Counted from the stretch's first letter, positions 14,106 through 24,800 are shown. The stretch: DNA of 64,000 bases from an uncultured Acetobacterium sp. (GCF_963664135.1 NZ_OY760905.1:868001-932000); one strand, 5' to 3'. Numbers and translations: made by a program. Notes: generated from the letters alone by a model not told the origin.

Positions 14106-16433
14106 TTATCTTGTAGGCGATAAATCAGCTCTGTTCATCGAAAAATAGTAATTTTCAAACGCATCTGGAGATAGCGGCCGACTGAAAAAAAATCCTTGAA
14201 TGAAATCACAGTTATAGTTTTCTAAAAATCTCAGTTGTTCCTCTGTCTCAATCCCTTCGGCAACCACTTGAATATCAAGGCCCTGGATAATGGTAATCAT
14301 TGATTCCACAATCATTTGCTCCCGCTCATCCATGACAATATTACTGATCAGCGAACGATCTAATTTAATAATATCGAGGGGCAGATCTTTCATACAGCCG
14401 AAAGATGAATATCCGGTTCCAAAATCATCCAGGGCCAGTTTTACGCCAATTTTCTTCAAATCCTGAAAAACAGTGATGATTTCTTCGGTGTCCCGAATCA
14501 AAATACTCTCTGTTATTTCAAGCTTGACACTTGCCGGATTGATCCCAGCTGCTCTGATTCTGCCGGCAACCGATTCGGTCAGTTCAGCGCCACGATTTTC
14601 AAACGACAATATCGAGATATTGATACTGACCGTCATATCTGCAATGCCAATTTCCTGCCAATGTTTAATTTTATTGCAAACCTGTTCGATGACCCAGTCG
14701 GTAATCGGTATAATCAGTTTTGTTTTTTCTGCGATGGGGATAAAGTCAAACGGCGGAATTCTGCCAAATTCCTGGTGATTCCAGCGAAGCAGCGCTTCAG
14801 CATGGTTGATCACACCATTCTTAAGATCATAGATGGGCTGATAATGAAGCTCAAATTCATCATTTTCCAGGGCGCATTTCAAATCCTTTTCTAGAATTGC
14901 TTCCCGAGTTCTTGATTGATCCATCTCTGGAACATAGCTGACAATTTTGTTTTTTTCCTTTTTGGCAGCATATAATGCCGTTTCGGCATTTCTGACAGTT
15001 TGTTCGATTTTTTCCAACGCTGATCCAACGCTGATTCCGATGCTGGCGGTCAAATAAAAAAGCTGTTTCGCCGCCATAAACTGTGTCGAAATTGATTTTA
15101 GTATTTCCCTTACCAGTGATTGAACATAAACACATTCAATAGATTCGACAATAATGACAAACTCATCCCCACCATAGCGATAGACTACCCCAATATTGTC
15201 AACCTGCTTTAATATCTTTATTGCCAGTTCCAAAAGCACCCGATCACCTTCCTGATGGCCAAGTGCCTCATTAATTATCCGGAAATTATCGATATTGATA
15301 ATAATAACGGATGCTAAACTTTTTTTATTTTTACTCTCATAAAAGGTATTTGTGAGTGCTTTTCGATTCAATAAGCCAGTCAACTGATCGTGAAAATCGA
15401 TATAATGGAATTCCGCTTCTTTCAGCTTTCTTTCATTAATATTTCGGCTGGAACTGACCACCTCGATCTCATCCAAATTATTGTAACGATATCTTGAAGA
15501 GGTTTCCACCCATACGATCTCGTTATTTTTACAGGGCTGTTGAATCTCTATGATGTAGCGCTTCGGTACCGTTGGATTCTTGACAAACTCCGGCATCGTC
15601 TGGGTAATTTCTTCGATGAAATTTTGGTAACTGTCAAAGATCATGGATTCTTCCAGTCTCTCAGTCATCGCTTCTTCTACGGTGTAACCTCGCAACTCTC
15701 GGATTGATGGGCTGATATAGACGAATTTTCTGGTCGTTACATTGAATACCCAGATAACATCAGCCGTTGTATCCGCCAAAAGGCGATATTTTTCTTCACT
15801 GACAGCAATCAGTGCCTGGGATTCGATGATTTCTCGGGTTTGACTCTCCAAGCCATCATAGATCATATTAAATAAGTAAATTAACACGGTGACACATATC
15901 TGCGCGACGAATGCATTAATCAACCAATTTTTTGCGAACAATTCGATAGGCGTTCCATTGAAGATGCCGTTTCCTAATAAAAAAGTTAACATAATAAAAA
16001 CAATGATATTAATTATAAAAAACCGCTGGTTCTGCTCCTTGTTCAGCAACGATACGGCCAGTACAAAAGTAAATACCACACTGATCATCCCCGCTCCATA
16101 TGGACCCGTATAAACAAGCAACAGGATACTTAAGCAATAGATACTCAAGATGACCAAAAATTTTCTAATATCCATTCTCATTTGTTTTTTGTACACAGCA
16201 ATGGCAATGATTATAAAGATGGCGACCTCAATCCCAGCCAGCGCGAAACTCCCGGCCAGATAAAATAAATACGCACCATAAAGCATAATCGGTCCACCCA
16301 AAACAATCAGAAAAAATGATAACAATGAAAATATTCTGTTTCGCCAAAATTCTAAGCCATACATTCTACTGTTGGCATCGGATTCTTTATAAATCAAGGT
16401 GTTGAAAAATTGATTGATCTTTTTTCTATTCAT
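14106..16433 (-). CDS. Membrane PAS-GGDEF-EAL cyclic-di-GMP protein
   Basis: A 775-residue signalling protein. About six N-terminal membrane spans (roughly 30-200) are followed by a PAS domain (about 215-335), a GGDEF domain with intact RYGGDEF (near 418) and an EAL domain. The EAL motifs EALLRW (near 544), ITESIL, DDFGTGYSS, KLDRSLI and AEGIE are all present, so phosphodiesterase activity is expected. No RxxD inhibitory site precedes GGDEF. The start is the ATG at 16433 with AAGGACG upstream; a longer frame to 16511 would overlap the cupin gene. It follows that cupin gene by 40 bp and is probably co-transcribed with it. The signal sensed is unknown. Confidence 0.88.
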   Translation of the reverse strand: MNRKKINQFFNTLIYKESDANSRMYGLEFWRNRIFSLLSFFLIVLGGPIMLYGAYLFYLAGSFALAGIEVAIFIIIAIAVYKKQMRMDIRKFLVILSIYCLSILLLVYTGPYGAGMISVVFTFVLAVSLLNKEQNQRFFIINIIVFIMLTFLLGNGIFNGTPIELFAKNWLINAFVAQICVTVLIYLFNMIYDGLESQTREIIESQALIAVSEEKYRLLADTTADVIWVFNVTTRKFVYISPSIRELRGYTVEEAMTERLEESMIFDSYQNFIEEITQTMPEFVKNPTVPKRYIIEIQQPCKNNEIVWVETSSRYRYNNLDEIEVVSSSRNINERKLKEAEFHYIDFHDQLTGLLNRKALTNTFYESKNKKSLASVIIINIDNFRIINEALGHQEGDRVLLELAIKILKQVDNIGVVYRYGGDEFVIIVESIECVYVQSLVREILKSISTQFMAAKQLFYLTASIGISVGSALEKIEQTVRNAETALYAAKKEKNKIVSYVPEMDQSRTREAILEKDLKCALENDEFELHYQPIYDLKNGVINHAEALLRWNHQEFGRIPPFDFIPIAEKTKLIIPITDWVIEQVCNKIKHWQEIGIADMTVSINISILSFENRGAELTESVAGRIRAAGINPASVKLEITESILIRDTEEIITVFQDLKKIGVKLALDDFGTGYSSFGCMKDLPLDIIKLDRSLISNIVMDEREQMIVESMITIIQGLDIQVVAEGIETEEQLRFLENYNCDFIQGFFFSRPLSPDAFENYYFSMNRADLSPTR

Positions 16434-16473
16434 AAAGTATCGTCCTTTATATAGAATGCGATATTTTTGATAT

Positions 16474-16797
16474 TTATTCCGGCAATTCTGTCGGTGGCGG
16501 TGCCTTGACAATGATCAACTCTAGAGTTTCCGGGTTAAAATTATTGAGATTCATTTTAGTATGAAAGGGAATCTTTAAAACCGTACCCGCGGGATAGGCA
16601 TAGTAATCCTGATCATCAAGCTGTAGCGAGACAAACCCCCGCACCACCGTCATATACACCGTGGCGTTAGTATAATGCTCGGGAAATCCATCACTCTGAT
16701 TGATAATAATGTGCATATAATGAAGGTTTTCGTCAAGAATTACCTTTTCAACAACTTTTTCATTTCCTCCAGTAAGTTTGAAAATTTGCTCTACCAT
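16474..16797 (-). CDS. Small cupin-domain protein
   Basis: A single-domain cupin of 107 residues. The core has the pattern of a beta-barrel with a turn HYTNATVYMTVVRGFVSLQL and a second strand set DYYAYPAGTVLKIPFHTKMN; the second motif retains a histidine, while the first has only one likely metal-binding histidine. The tail is proline-rich. GGAG lies 9 bp before the ATG. It is the first gene of a probable two-gene unit with the GGDEF-EAL protein, so it may be a small-molecule sensor or an accessory enzyme. Function is not known. Confidence 0.7.
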   Translation of the reverse strand: MVEQIFKLTGGNEKVVEKVILDENLHYMHIIINQSDGFPEHYTNATVYMTVVRGFVSLQLDDQDYYAYPAGTVLKIPFHTKMNLNNFNPETLELIIVKAPPPTELPE

Positions 16798-16946
16798 TTT
16801 AGTTTTCTCCTTTTTTGCATAAAGTTTTGTGTGAATTGCATACTCATCTATTCGTATTTTTATATACCCAATTATACCGGTTTAATCTCACAATTTTTGA
16901 CGTGCGACCAGCTATTTTAGAAAGCTGTTGAAATTTAAAAAAAATA

Positions 16947-16972
16947 GTGACGTCTATATCAATAAACGTCAC
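16947..16972 (-). terminator. Terminator of the HlyC/CorC gene
   Basis: GTGACGT (16947-16953) pairs with ACGTCAC (16966-16972). An A-run on the left gives a U-tract on the minus strand. Confidence 0.65.
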
Positions 16973-17001
16973 CACCTAATTCTTTACTTTGTTATTTAAG
17001 T

Positions 17002-18327
17002 CTAATTATTTTGATCCACATATGCATCCATATCGCCAATATAGACAATTGCCTTTTCAATCCGTTTCTCAGAAACTTCTAGAATCCTGAATTTTAAATG
17101 CCGGTACTCGATTTCCTGAACATCTTCCATGGTGGGAATATTTCCAATCAGGCCGATCAAAAATCCGCTAAAAGTATCATAGTCTTCAATTGGAAAATCG
17201 GTATCCAGCAATTCTTCCAGATCGTCAAGACTGATCATGCCGCTGACTTCATAGGTCTGGTCATCTATCTTTTTAAACTCGATTTCTTCTTCATCGAATT
17301 CATCAAAAATGTTACCAACAATCTCTTCAATCAAATCTTCCATGGTGACAATCCCGGCGGTGCCGCCGTATTCGTCAATCACCACGGCGATGTGGGTCTT
17401 GGCCTTCTGTAGATCCACAAATAATTCATCAATTTTCTTGCCGGTGGAAACATAGTAGGGTTTTCTCATCTTGTGGATGATTTTAAAATCAGCGGTTGAT
17501 GTTTCATTAATCAGAAAAATCAGATCCTTGACATGCAAAATTCCGATAATATTATCCACGGTCCCTTCATAAACAGGGATTCTGGTATATTTTTCATCCT
17601 TGACATAACTGATCAATTCTTCAAGCTCAATCGATGCCGATACACTGAATAAATCGACCCGATGGGTCATAATGTCAGAGACCGTTTTATTGTTAAACTC
17701 AAAAATATTATTGATCATCGTTTTTTCACGTTCGTTGATAGCACCACGTTCTTCACCAACATCCACCATCATTCTGATCTCTTCTTCAGTGACATCGTCA
17801 TCATCCGAATGGGGATCGATGCCCGCCAACCGGACAAAGAAGTTGGTCGAAACGGTCAAGAGCTTCACCACCGGGGCGGTGATTTTTGATAAAACCGATA
17901 GAATCCCCACGGCAAAGAAAGCAATCCCTTCGGATTTTTTCATGGCAATTCGTTTTGGTACCAGTTCTCCCAGAACCAGCGTAAAATATGAAAGAATCAT
18001 GGTAATCACTACCAGGGTGGTGGCTTTTAATACGCCCTCCGAAATCGGGAGGTCATACTGTTTTAAAATCGTCACAATGGGATCGGCAAAGCTCTCAGCT
18101 GCAAAGGCACTGGCCAGAAACCCGGCCAGGGTGATGCCGATTTGAATGGTTGCCAGAAAGCGGCTGGGCTCTCCCAACAGTTTGACCAGTTGTTTGGCTT
18201 TTTTATTGCCATCCTCTGCCATCACTTTGATTTTCGTATCATTTAATGAGATCAGAGCCATTTCTGACGCTGCAAAAAACGCATTTAATAGAACTAATAA
18301 AAATAAAAATAAAATTTGTATAACCAA
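17002..18327 (-). CDS. HlyC/CorC family (CNNM-type) membrane transporter
   Basis: A 441-residue membrane protein with a DUF21 transmembrane domain (about 1-195), two CBS domains (about 210-330) and a C-terminal CorC_HlyC domain (about 350-430). Signature pieces are DIMTHRVDLFSVSA and VVIDEYGGTAGIVTMEDLIEEIVG. Family members export Mg2+ or Co2+ or affect divalent-cation balance; the older hemolysin label is misleading. It starts with TTG at 18327, with AGGAGG 7 bp upstream. It stands alone, divergent from the XRE regulator gene. Confidence 0.88.
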   Translation of the reverse strand: MVIQILFLFLLVLLNAFFAASEMALISLNDTKIKVMAEDGNKKAKQLVKLLGEPSRFLATIQIGITLAGFLASAFAAESFADPIVTILKQYDLPISEGVLKATTLVVITMILSYFTLVLGELVPKRIAMKKSEGIAFFAVGILSVLSKITAPVVKLLTVSTNFFVRLAGIDPHSDDDDVTEEEIRMMVDVGEERGAINEREKTMINNIFEFNNKTVSDIMTHRVDLFSVSASIELEELISYVKDEKYTRIPVYEGTVDNIIGILHVKDLIFLINETSTADFKIIHKMRKPYYVSTGKKIDELFVDLQKAKTHIAVVIDEYGGTAGIVTMEDLIEEIVGNIFDEFDEEEIEFKKIDDQTYEVSGMISLDDLEELLDTDFPIEDYDTFSGFLIGLIGNIPTMEDVQEIEYRHLKFRILEVSEKRIEKAIVYIGDMDAYVDQNN

Positions 18328-18620
18328 TTATAATCCTCCTTATTTAATTACAAAAAAAAGACACAACAATACCCCGTCTTTTGGATATTATGGCCTCAAA
18401 TGATAAAATAAACGATTAAATTGATTAAGATTCGTTCTATCCAGTTTTGTGCGATTTACGCAATTCTCAGCTTCCCCAGGTTCATCATCCATTTTTTTAT
18501 TTCCTTTCGTTTAAAAATCTTACATAGACGTATTTAAATTTACAACATATCTTGATATTTGTCAACTTGATTCGTATTTTTTTACTGTTTAATAAATAGT
18601 ATTCGTGTTGTCTAACCAAA
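18328..18620. other. Divergent intergenic region
   Basis: AT-rich DNA between the HlyC/CorC gene and the XRE regulator. Apart from the ribosome site of the former and the palindromes listed separately, I see no gene or RNA structure. Confidence 0.5.
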
Positions 18621-18657
18621 ATTAATTTTTGATTAAGACAATTAATCAAAAATTAAT
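18621..18657. promoter_or_regulatory. Perfect 16-bp inverted repeat upstream of the XRE regulator
   Basis: ATTAATTTTTGATTAA (18621-18636) and its exact complement (18642-18657) flank a 5-base centre. It is very AT-rich and has no T-run, so it looks like an operator rather than a terminator. Confidence 0.6.
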
Positions 18658-18665
18658 TAACCGTC

Positions 18666-18682
18666 AGTTGATTTAATCAACT
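18666..18682. promoter_or_regulatory. Second palindrome upstream of the XRE regulator
   Basis: AGTTGATT-T-AATCAACT, 8-bp arms around one base, lies 9 bp from the larger inverted repeat and about 65 bp before the XRE start codon. It shares the TTGATT/AATCAA core with that repeat, as expected for paired binding sites of one protein. Confidence 0.6.
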
Positions 18683-18747
18683 AAAATCAACCGCAAATCG
18701 ATTGTGCTTTTCTTCAGATGGTTCTATAATTGGGTTGAGGTGATGAA

Positions 18748-19860
18748 ATGAAAGAAATTAATATTGGCAAAATTATTGTATCCAAGCGTCGGGAGAGGGG
18801 CATTACCCAGGAAGACCTGGCCGCTTATATTGGAGTATCCAAGGCCTCGGTTTCCAAATGGGAAACCGGTCAAAGCTATCCGGATATAACCTTTCTGCCC
18901 CAGCTGGGCGCCTATTTTAATATTAGCATCGATGATCTGATGGGTTATTCACCCCAGCTGACTCCTGAAGATATCAAAGCCCTCTATCATCGGCTGGCTG
19001 ATGATTTTGCAACCAAAGCTTTTACTGAGGTGCTGGCCGAATGTCAGGCGATTATTAAAAAATACTACTCCTGTTTTCCGCTGCTGCTACAAATGGCAGT
19101 GCTTCTGATCAACCACCATATCCTGGCTGACGATGCTGAGAAAGGCCGGGCGATTCTGGAAAATACCGTGAAGCTGTGTCGACGAATCCAGACTGAAAGC
19201 GATGACCGATTTCTGGTTCGGGACGCAATGTCGATGGAAGCTACCAGTTATCTGATGCTCAATCAGCCGTCTCAGGTTATGGCACTAGTGGGTGAAACCG
19301 TTCACCCCTTCCCCACCGATACCGAAATGCTGGCAATGGCTTATCAGATGACCGGTAATCTGGATAAAGCCAAACAGGTACTGCAGATTAGCATGTATCA
19401 GCATCTGCTGTTTCTGGTTTCCACAGCTTCCGCTTATCTGATGCTGAATGCCGGTGATCTCGAACGGGTTGAAATAATTCTGACCCGTACCCTGGGCGTC
19501 GCCGAACTCTATGATCTTGATGCCCTCCACCCCAACACCATGGCCCAGGTTTATTGTGCCGCCGCTCAGGTCTATGCTATCCACGAGGATGCCGACATCG
19601 CGCTTGCTTATCTGGCCGATTATACCCGGGTCTGCGTTTCCGACTTTTTCCCCTACACCCTCCACGGCGACGGCTATTTTGATGCCATCCAGCCCTGGTT
19701 TGAGGATTTTGATCTGGGGGTCGGGGCGCCTCGCAGCGAGGAAGTCATCAAGCAAAGCATGCTGGACGTACTGCTGACCAACCCTCAGTTTGACTTTATT
19801 AAAGCGGATCACCGCTTTGACAATCTGGTTAAGCAATTGAAAGAACATTTGACTATTTAA
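18748..19860 (+). CDS. XRE-family regulator with TPR-like helical C-terminus
   Basis: A 370-residue protein with an N-terminal helix-turn-helix (residues 9-65; RERGITQEDLAAYIGVSKAS, then SVSKWETGQSYPD) and a long all-helical region of TPR character (about 80-360). Such architecture binds DNA through the HTH and a peptide or partner through the repeats. Two palindromes sharing a TTGATT core lie immediately upstream, suggesting autoregulation. A CPBP membrane protease follows 17 bp downstream in the same unit, so the pair may be a regulator/protease module. The signal is unknown. Confidence 0.85.
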   Translation: MKEINIGKIIVSKRRERGITQEDLAAYIGVSKASVSKWETGQSYPDITFLPQLGAYFNISIDDLMGYSPQLTPEDIKALYHRLADDFATKAFTEVLAECQAIIKKYYSCFPLLLQMAVLLINHHILADDAEKGRAILENTVKLCRRIQTESDDRFLVRDAMSMEATSYLMLNQPSQVMALVGETVHPFPTDTEMLAMAYQMTGNLDKAKQVLQISMYQHLLFLVSTASAYLMLNAGDLERVEIILTRTLGVAELYDLDALHPNTMAQVYCAAAQVYAIHEDADIALAYLADYTRVCVSDFFPYTLHGDGYFDAIQPWFEDFDLGVGAPRSEEVIKQSMLDVLLTNPQFDFIKADHRFDNLVKQLKEHLTI

Positions 19861-19877
19861 CTACAAGGAGACAATTA

Positions 19878-20753
19878 ATGAAACGATTAGCAATATTTTT
19901 AGGATTAACTTTTTTTCTGACCTGGACCCTGGAATTCGCACTGATGGCCAATGGTGGGCTATCAAACAGTTACGCAATCTTTGTCCTTTCGGCAGTGATG
20001 TTGATGCCAGCGATTTCAGTGGTGGCCACCCGACTGATCACCCGTGAAGGGTTTAAGGACTTTGGTCTCAAGCCGCATTTCAAAGGCAATGTCCGGTTTT
20101 ATTTGATAGCCTGGTTTGGGCCGGCCCTGCTAATCGCTTTGGGAGCCTTGATTTATTTTCTGCTATTTCCCAGTCAGTTTGACCCCACCATGAGTCAGAT
20201 GGCCGGCATTTATGCGGCTCAAGGTGTATCCCTGCCGGAAGGAAGCCTGTTTACCATCTTCATCACTCAGCTGACATTTGGCATTTTTTTAGGCCCGCTA
20301 CTGAACATCATTACCACCTCCGGTGAAGAAATCGGCTGGCGGGGTTATCTGCTGCCTAAGCTGATGGAAATATACAGCCCCCGGGTTTCGATTGTCATTT
20401 CCGGGATCATCTGGGGTTTATGGCATGCCCCGATCATTGCCATGGGTCATAATTATGGAATTGGGTATCCCACCGCTCCCTGGGGCGGGATTCTGGCGAT
20501 GGTTCTCTTTTGTTTATTTATTGGCTCATTTTTCTCATTGCTGGCAATCCGCACCAAAAGCTTTTTGCCGGCTTCAATCGCCCATGGTTCCCTGAACGGA
20601 TTCGCCGCTATTTCGATCTGGTTTACCCTGGGAACCCCCAGCCCCTTCATCGGTCCCCTGCCTACCGGGATCATCGGTGGTATCGGGCTGATCGTTGTTG
20701 GTGCCATTTGTTTTGTTCTGGTAGGGGGACAAAAACCTACTGAGCCGGAATAA
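19878..20753 (+). CDS. CPBP (CAAX/Abi) family intramembrane metalloprotease
   Basis: A 291-residue membrane protein with about eight hydrophobic spans. The CPBP catalytic motifs are visible: EEIGWRGYLLP (the EExxxR motif), IWGLWHAPI (conserved histidine) and a late N/H motif near HGSLNGFAA. AAGGAG lies a few bases before the ATG. It is co-transcribed with the XRE-TPR regulator. Members of this family process prenylated peptides, bacteriocin immunity factors or other membrane substrates; no bacteriocin-like gene is visible here, so the substrate is open. Confidence 0.87.
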   Translation: MKRLAIFLGLTFFLTWTLEFALMANGGLSNSYAIFVLSAVMLMPAISVVATRLITREGFKDFGLKPHFKGNVRFYLIAWFGPALLIALGALIYFLLFPSQFDPTMSQMAGIYAAQGVSLPEGSLFTIFITQLTFGIFLGPLLNIITTSGEEIGWRGYLLPKLMEIYSPRVSIVISGIIWGLWHAPIIAMGHNYGIGYPTAPWGGILAMVLFCLFIGSFFSLLAIRTKSFLPASIAHGSLNGFAAISIWFTLGTPSPFIGPLPTGIIGGIGLIVVGAICFVLVGGQKPTEPE

Positions 20754-20761
20754 CGCATGAA

Positions 20762-20800
20762 GCCGTCGGTATCCCCATTATTTTCGAGGATACCGACGGC
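20762..20800. terminator. Terminator of the XRE-CPBP operon
   Basis: A perfect 13-bp GC-rich stem (20762-20774 with 20788-20800) followed by TTTTT on the plus strand. Confidence 0.9.
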
Positions 20801-20814
20801 TTTTTATTTTGGGT

Positions 20815-21533
20815 TTTTATTATTATTTCATCGACAGTATTTAAAACTTCAGCATAATGACTTTTATTATGAAAAACAATCTCATCTCGGGTACCCACTT
20901 CCATGATTTCGCCCTAGTTCATTACCGCAATTTTAGTCCCTAATTTGATGGCTTCCTCAATGTCGTGGGTAACAAAGACAATGGTTTTATTCAGGTTTTG
21001 ATAGATCTGGATGATTTCATCCTGGAGCTCCCCCGGTTAATCTGATCCACTGCCCCCAGTGGTTCATCCATCAGGGTAATCTCCGGATCGGCGGCCAGGG
21101 CCCGGGCAATACCTACCCGTTGTTTCTGACCACCGCTTAATTCGTTGGGGTATTTTGTCAGATAATTTTCTTCCAGCCCGACCAGTTGAATCAGCTCCCG
21201 GGTCCGTTTCTTTTTGAAGATCGCGCTGGTCTTTTGAAGATCCAGAGCATAGGCAATATTTTTTCAATGGTCAGATGGGGAAACAGCCCCACCTGCTGAA
21301 TCACATAACCAATGTTTCGTTTCAGGGTAATAGGGTTCCACTTCTTGATCGCTTTACCCTGAATCCGAATTTCTCCACTGTCTTGCTGAATCAAGCCGTT
21401 CATCATTTTTAACAGGGTAGTTTTCCCGCAACCGGAAGGACCGATCAGCACCACAAACTCCCCTTGATCAACAGTCAGGCTTAAATTTCGGATAATCGGC
21501 TTCTTTGCTTCTAACATCCCTAAACTCAATCAT
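20815..21533 (-). pseudogene. Decayed osmoprotectant ABC transporter ATPase (OpuCA/ProV-like)
   Basis: The pieces match a glycine-betaine/choline transporter ATPase: Walker A GPSGCGKTTLLKMMNGL, then [52 protein letters not shown] and VFVTHDIEEAIKLG. The reading frame breaks at least three times: after MIEFRDV near the ATG at 21533, at a T run at 21259-21264 (one base short), and at a C run at 21030-21034 (one base short). It is then closed by an in-frame TAG at 20914-20916 where a glutamine codon is expected. All core ATPase motifs survive in pieces, so inactivation is recent. The C-terminus runs into the neighbouring terminator. Confidence 0.85.
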
Positions 21534-21537
21534 CGGC

Positions 21538-21740
21538 TTATAACAGGCCTTTCACTTTCAAGAATTCGGTCGCAACGTCACCGGCTTCCATGGCCGGCTG
21601 AACATTGGCAGTTCCCCACCAATGCCCATTTTATACGCCACTTTAATCTCAGAGTTTGCTTCGATCAGCTGTACCAGCAGTTCAATAAAAAAATCACTTC
21701 GAGTCTGAAGCAATTCAACTAAATTATTTATGAATTTCAT
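21538..21740 (-). pseudogene. Deletion remnant of an osmoprotectant permease/binding protein
   Basis: It starts like an OpuC-type permease (MKFINNLVELLQTRSDFFIE, ATG at 21740) but jumps after LLVQ into substrate-binding-domain sequence (ANSEIKVAYKMGIGG). After a one-base shift it continues with TANVQPAMEAGDV and ends in ATEFLKVKGLL at a stop (21538-21540). At least two internal deletions and one frameshift are needed to explain this. The stop lies 4 bp before the ATPase remnant's ATG, so the two were one operon. Confidence 0.75.
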
Positions 21741-21819
21741 GGTCACGCCTGTCTCTTTTGATGACAACCGAATGTTTTGAATGTTTCATTGATACCCTAA
21801 AAAAAACGGTTAAAGTAAA

Positions 21820-21841
21820 GGCCTCCACATAAGCAGAGGCC
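21820..21841 (-). terminator. Possible terminator after the first tandem GGDEF-EAL gene
   Basis: GGCCTC (21820-21825) pairs with GAGGCC (21836-21841). The A-rich stretch to the left is interrupted, so the U-tract is weak. Confidence 0.45.
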
Positions 21842-21867
21842 ATTTTGTCGCTGTTCGTCTCGAACTG

Positions 21868-24800
21868 TCACGGTTGGACCATCGATTCTTCATTTAGTAT
21901 CGCTGATCTGATTCCATCCTGCATTTTCTGCTCCATTGTTTCAGCCGTCATTGGCCGGCAACAATAATACCCTTGTACTTCGTCGCAGCCCTTAGACCTG
22001 AGAAATTGAAGCTGATCTTCCGTCTCTACCCCTTCAGCAACCACCCGAAGGCCCAGTTTATCGGCCAGATGGATCATCACCGCAATAATCGATTCGTCTT
22101 TGGGATTCACCCCAATTCCCCGAATAAAAGAATCATCGATTTTAATCCGATCCACTGGCAGATCTTTTAATCGACTCAACGAAGAAAACTCGGTACCGAA
22201 ATCGTCGATACTGATACTCACTCCCAAGGCTTTTAATTGGTGAAGCGTCTGGATCACATCTTGTGATTCTTCCATGGCAATGGTTTCGGTGATTTCCAGC
22301 TCCAGATATTTAGGTTTCAGTCCGGTTTTTTTCAGGCAATGCTTCACTGTCGTTATCAACACTTCGGCACCAAACTGTTCCAGTGACAGATTCACCGCCA
22401 CTGGTACTGGCTTAAATCCCCGATCCTGCCAGGCTTTGTTCTGGGCACAAGCTGTCATCAACGCCCATTCGCCAATGCTGTTGATCAAGCCATTCTGCTC
22501 AGCAAAGGGAATAAATACCCCTGGCGCTATCACTCCCAGTTCCGGGTGGTTCCATCGAAGTAGTGCTTCAATCCCAACGATTGAAAGATTATCGGTATCA
22601 ACCTTGGGCTGATAATGGAGAAATAGCTCTTGTCTTTCCTGGGCCCGATACAGGCTGTTTGTCAGAATCATTTTCTCCCGGACATCCTTTTTCATTACTT
22701 CGGAACAAAAGACTACCTGACCTTTGCCATTTTTTTTAGCATCATACATGGCCAGATCGGCATGTTTGATTAGGGCCTGGACGGTTTCTCCATCTTCCGG
22801 GTAAACCGCTATCCCGCCGCTTCCAGAAATATAAAATTCCTGTTCTCCCAGTTTTACCGGGCGATGGAAAACTGACATCACTTGATTTGCGATATCGACC
22901 AGATCTTTCTTATGGTTCAAATTAGAAACCAGAATCAGAAATTCATCCCCACCAAACCGCGCCATCGAATCGCATTTTCGCAAACTGTCCGACAATCGTC
23001 TGCCGATCCGATTCAGTAAATGATCCCCCCAGTCATGTCCCATAGTATCGTTGACTTCCTTAAATCCATCAATGTCCACAAAGACTACGCCGAGATGGCT
23101 TCCGTTGGCCATCGCCTCATCAATGGACTTTTCCAGCCGCTCATGAAAGAGAATGCGGTTCGGTAGACCGGTAAGGGTGTCATAATAAGCCCGGTTGTGC
23201 ATTTCTTTCTCGTTTTCGACCTTTCCGATGGCATCGGCCAGAATATTGGCCAATACTCTCAGCCGTTCCGGTTCATCCATTCGCCACTCTTTGTTTTTTT
23301 TAATCTGATCAAATCCCAAAAATCCAATGATCTTCTCGCTGCTCTGAATGGGAATGAGAATCAGCGCCGATAATTGGTACTTACTCAATCTTTCCTGCTC
23401 GCACTTCGCTTCAACAGGCAGTTTGTCAATTGATTCCAGATAAACAAGCTGATTGTTCAAGAGCTGTTTGACACACCAGGGAAAAGCTGATTGCTGAATT
23501 TTTCCGTTTTTTTGGACGGAGGGGAAATTCGCTCCAGCCAACCATTCATAGGTATAACAAAACTCTTCCGTTTCGTCAGAAAACATGCCCACATAGGCGC
23601 GATCCGAATTTGTGAATTCCCCACTTGTTTTTAATAAATTCTGTACCTTTTCATCAAAATTACTGGCTGAAACGGACACAAAATGGGTGGTCACCTGGGA
23701 GATCATCTTCTGGAAGCCAATCTGCCGATCATTTTCTTTCAGCCTTTCAATATAGATACGATTGATATAGCCCGCTAAAAGAATCGCAACGCTGCAGATG
23801 AAAAGCCGGGCCAAATAATCCGAACTCCCAATATGTACCCAGTGAGCTGATTTCCATAACCAGATGATCATGCCAGAAATTAAGGTTGCCACTGCAAAAA
23901 GAGCAAACATTTTCTGGCGCTTTAAAACAATAGTGGTCATCATAAAAATAAGCGGCACACACCATATGGTATTGGTCAGATTATACAAAGGTCTAAAGAG
24001 CATCAACGGAATGACAACTGCTATCATCACCGTCATAATCCAGTCCTGATTAATGGTTGATAATCCCGAAAAAGGAAGACTATAAATGCAAAGACCAAAG
24101 GCCAGATTGACAGTGCTGATCAGCATAACCCGCCATAATTCTATTGGCTGAAAGAAGAACTGACAGAGATTCAGGACACTGATAATGATAAAGATAATAG
24201 CAATATATCGAAAAAGCGTTACGTGCGCATTACTACTGAGAATTTCACTGTACTTCACTTTTTTTGTTGCCTCCGGTGGTAACATCAACTTATATTTCCA
24301 AATATCATAGGCAAATGCCATCACCGGAATCAGAATCAGAATCGGCGCAATTGAAGGGATTTTATAGGATAAGATGTTATTTGCCATCATTTCGGAGACC
24401 GTTCCCAAAGCGATCGCAACAGAAAACGCCAGCAGCAGCCAGAAGGCCTGCTGCTGCTTTTGTCGGTCTTGAGATGTGCGATGCCATTTAAAGAGTACCC
24501 CCAGTGTAATCAGCGAAAAACTCAGGTAATAAAGGTTATAAAACATATCCCAGAAATTGTTACTGGGAATATTTCCCCACCCTGCGTCTGTTAGAACCAG
24601 ATTATACTGGGCGTTAGTCAGCTCAGGAAACAGAGCAAAAACAGAAATGGTAATGACTGCTGGCAGATAGATCGCCATCCGTACTTTTAAAGAAAGGAGC
24701 AAAGTCTTATTTTCAGTTAAAATGAGCATAAAATGCAGCATCAGACTGAATGCGATGCCCCAGCCCAATGCAGCAATCCGACGCCAGATCAAAACATTCT

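Noticed and set aside
16434-16511. 26-codon N-terminal extension of the PAS-GGDEF-EAL protein
   Set aside because: It would overlap the cupin gene and is very basic and atypical; the ATG at 16433 has its own ribosome site.
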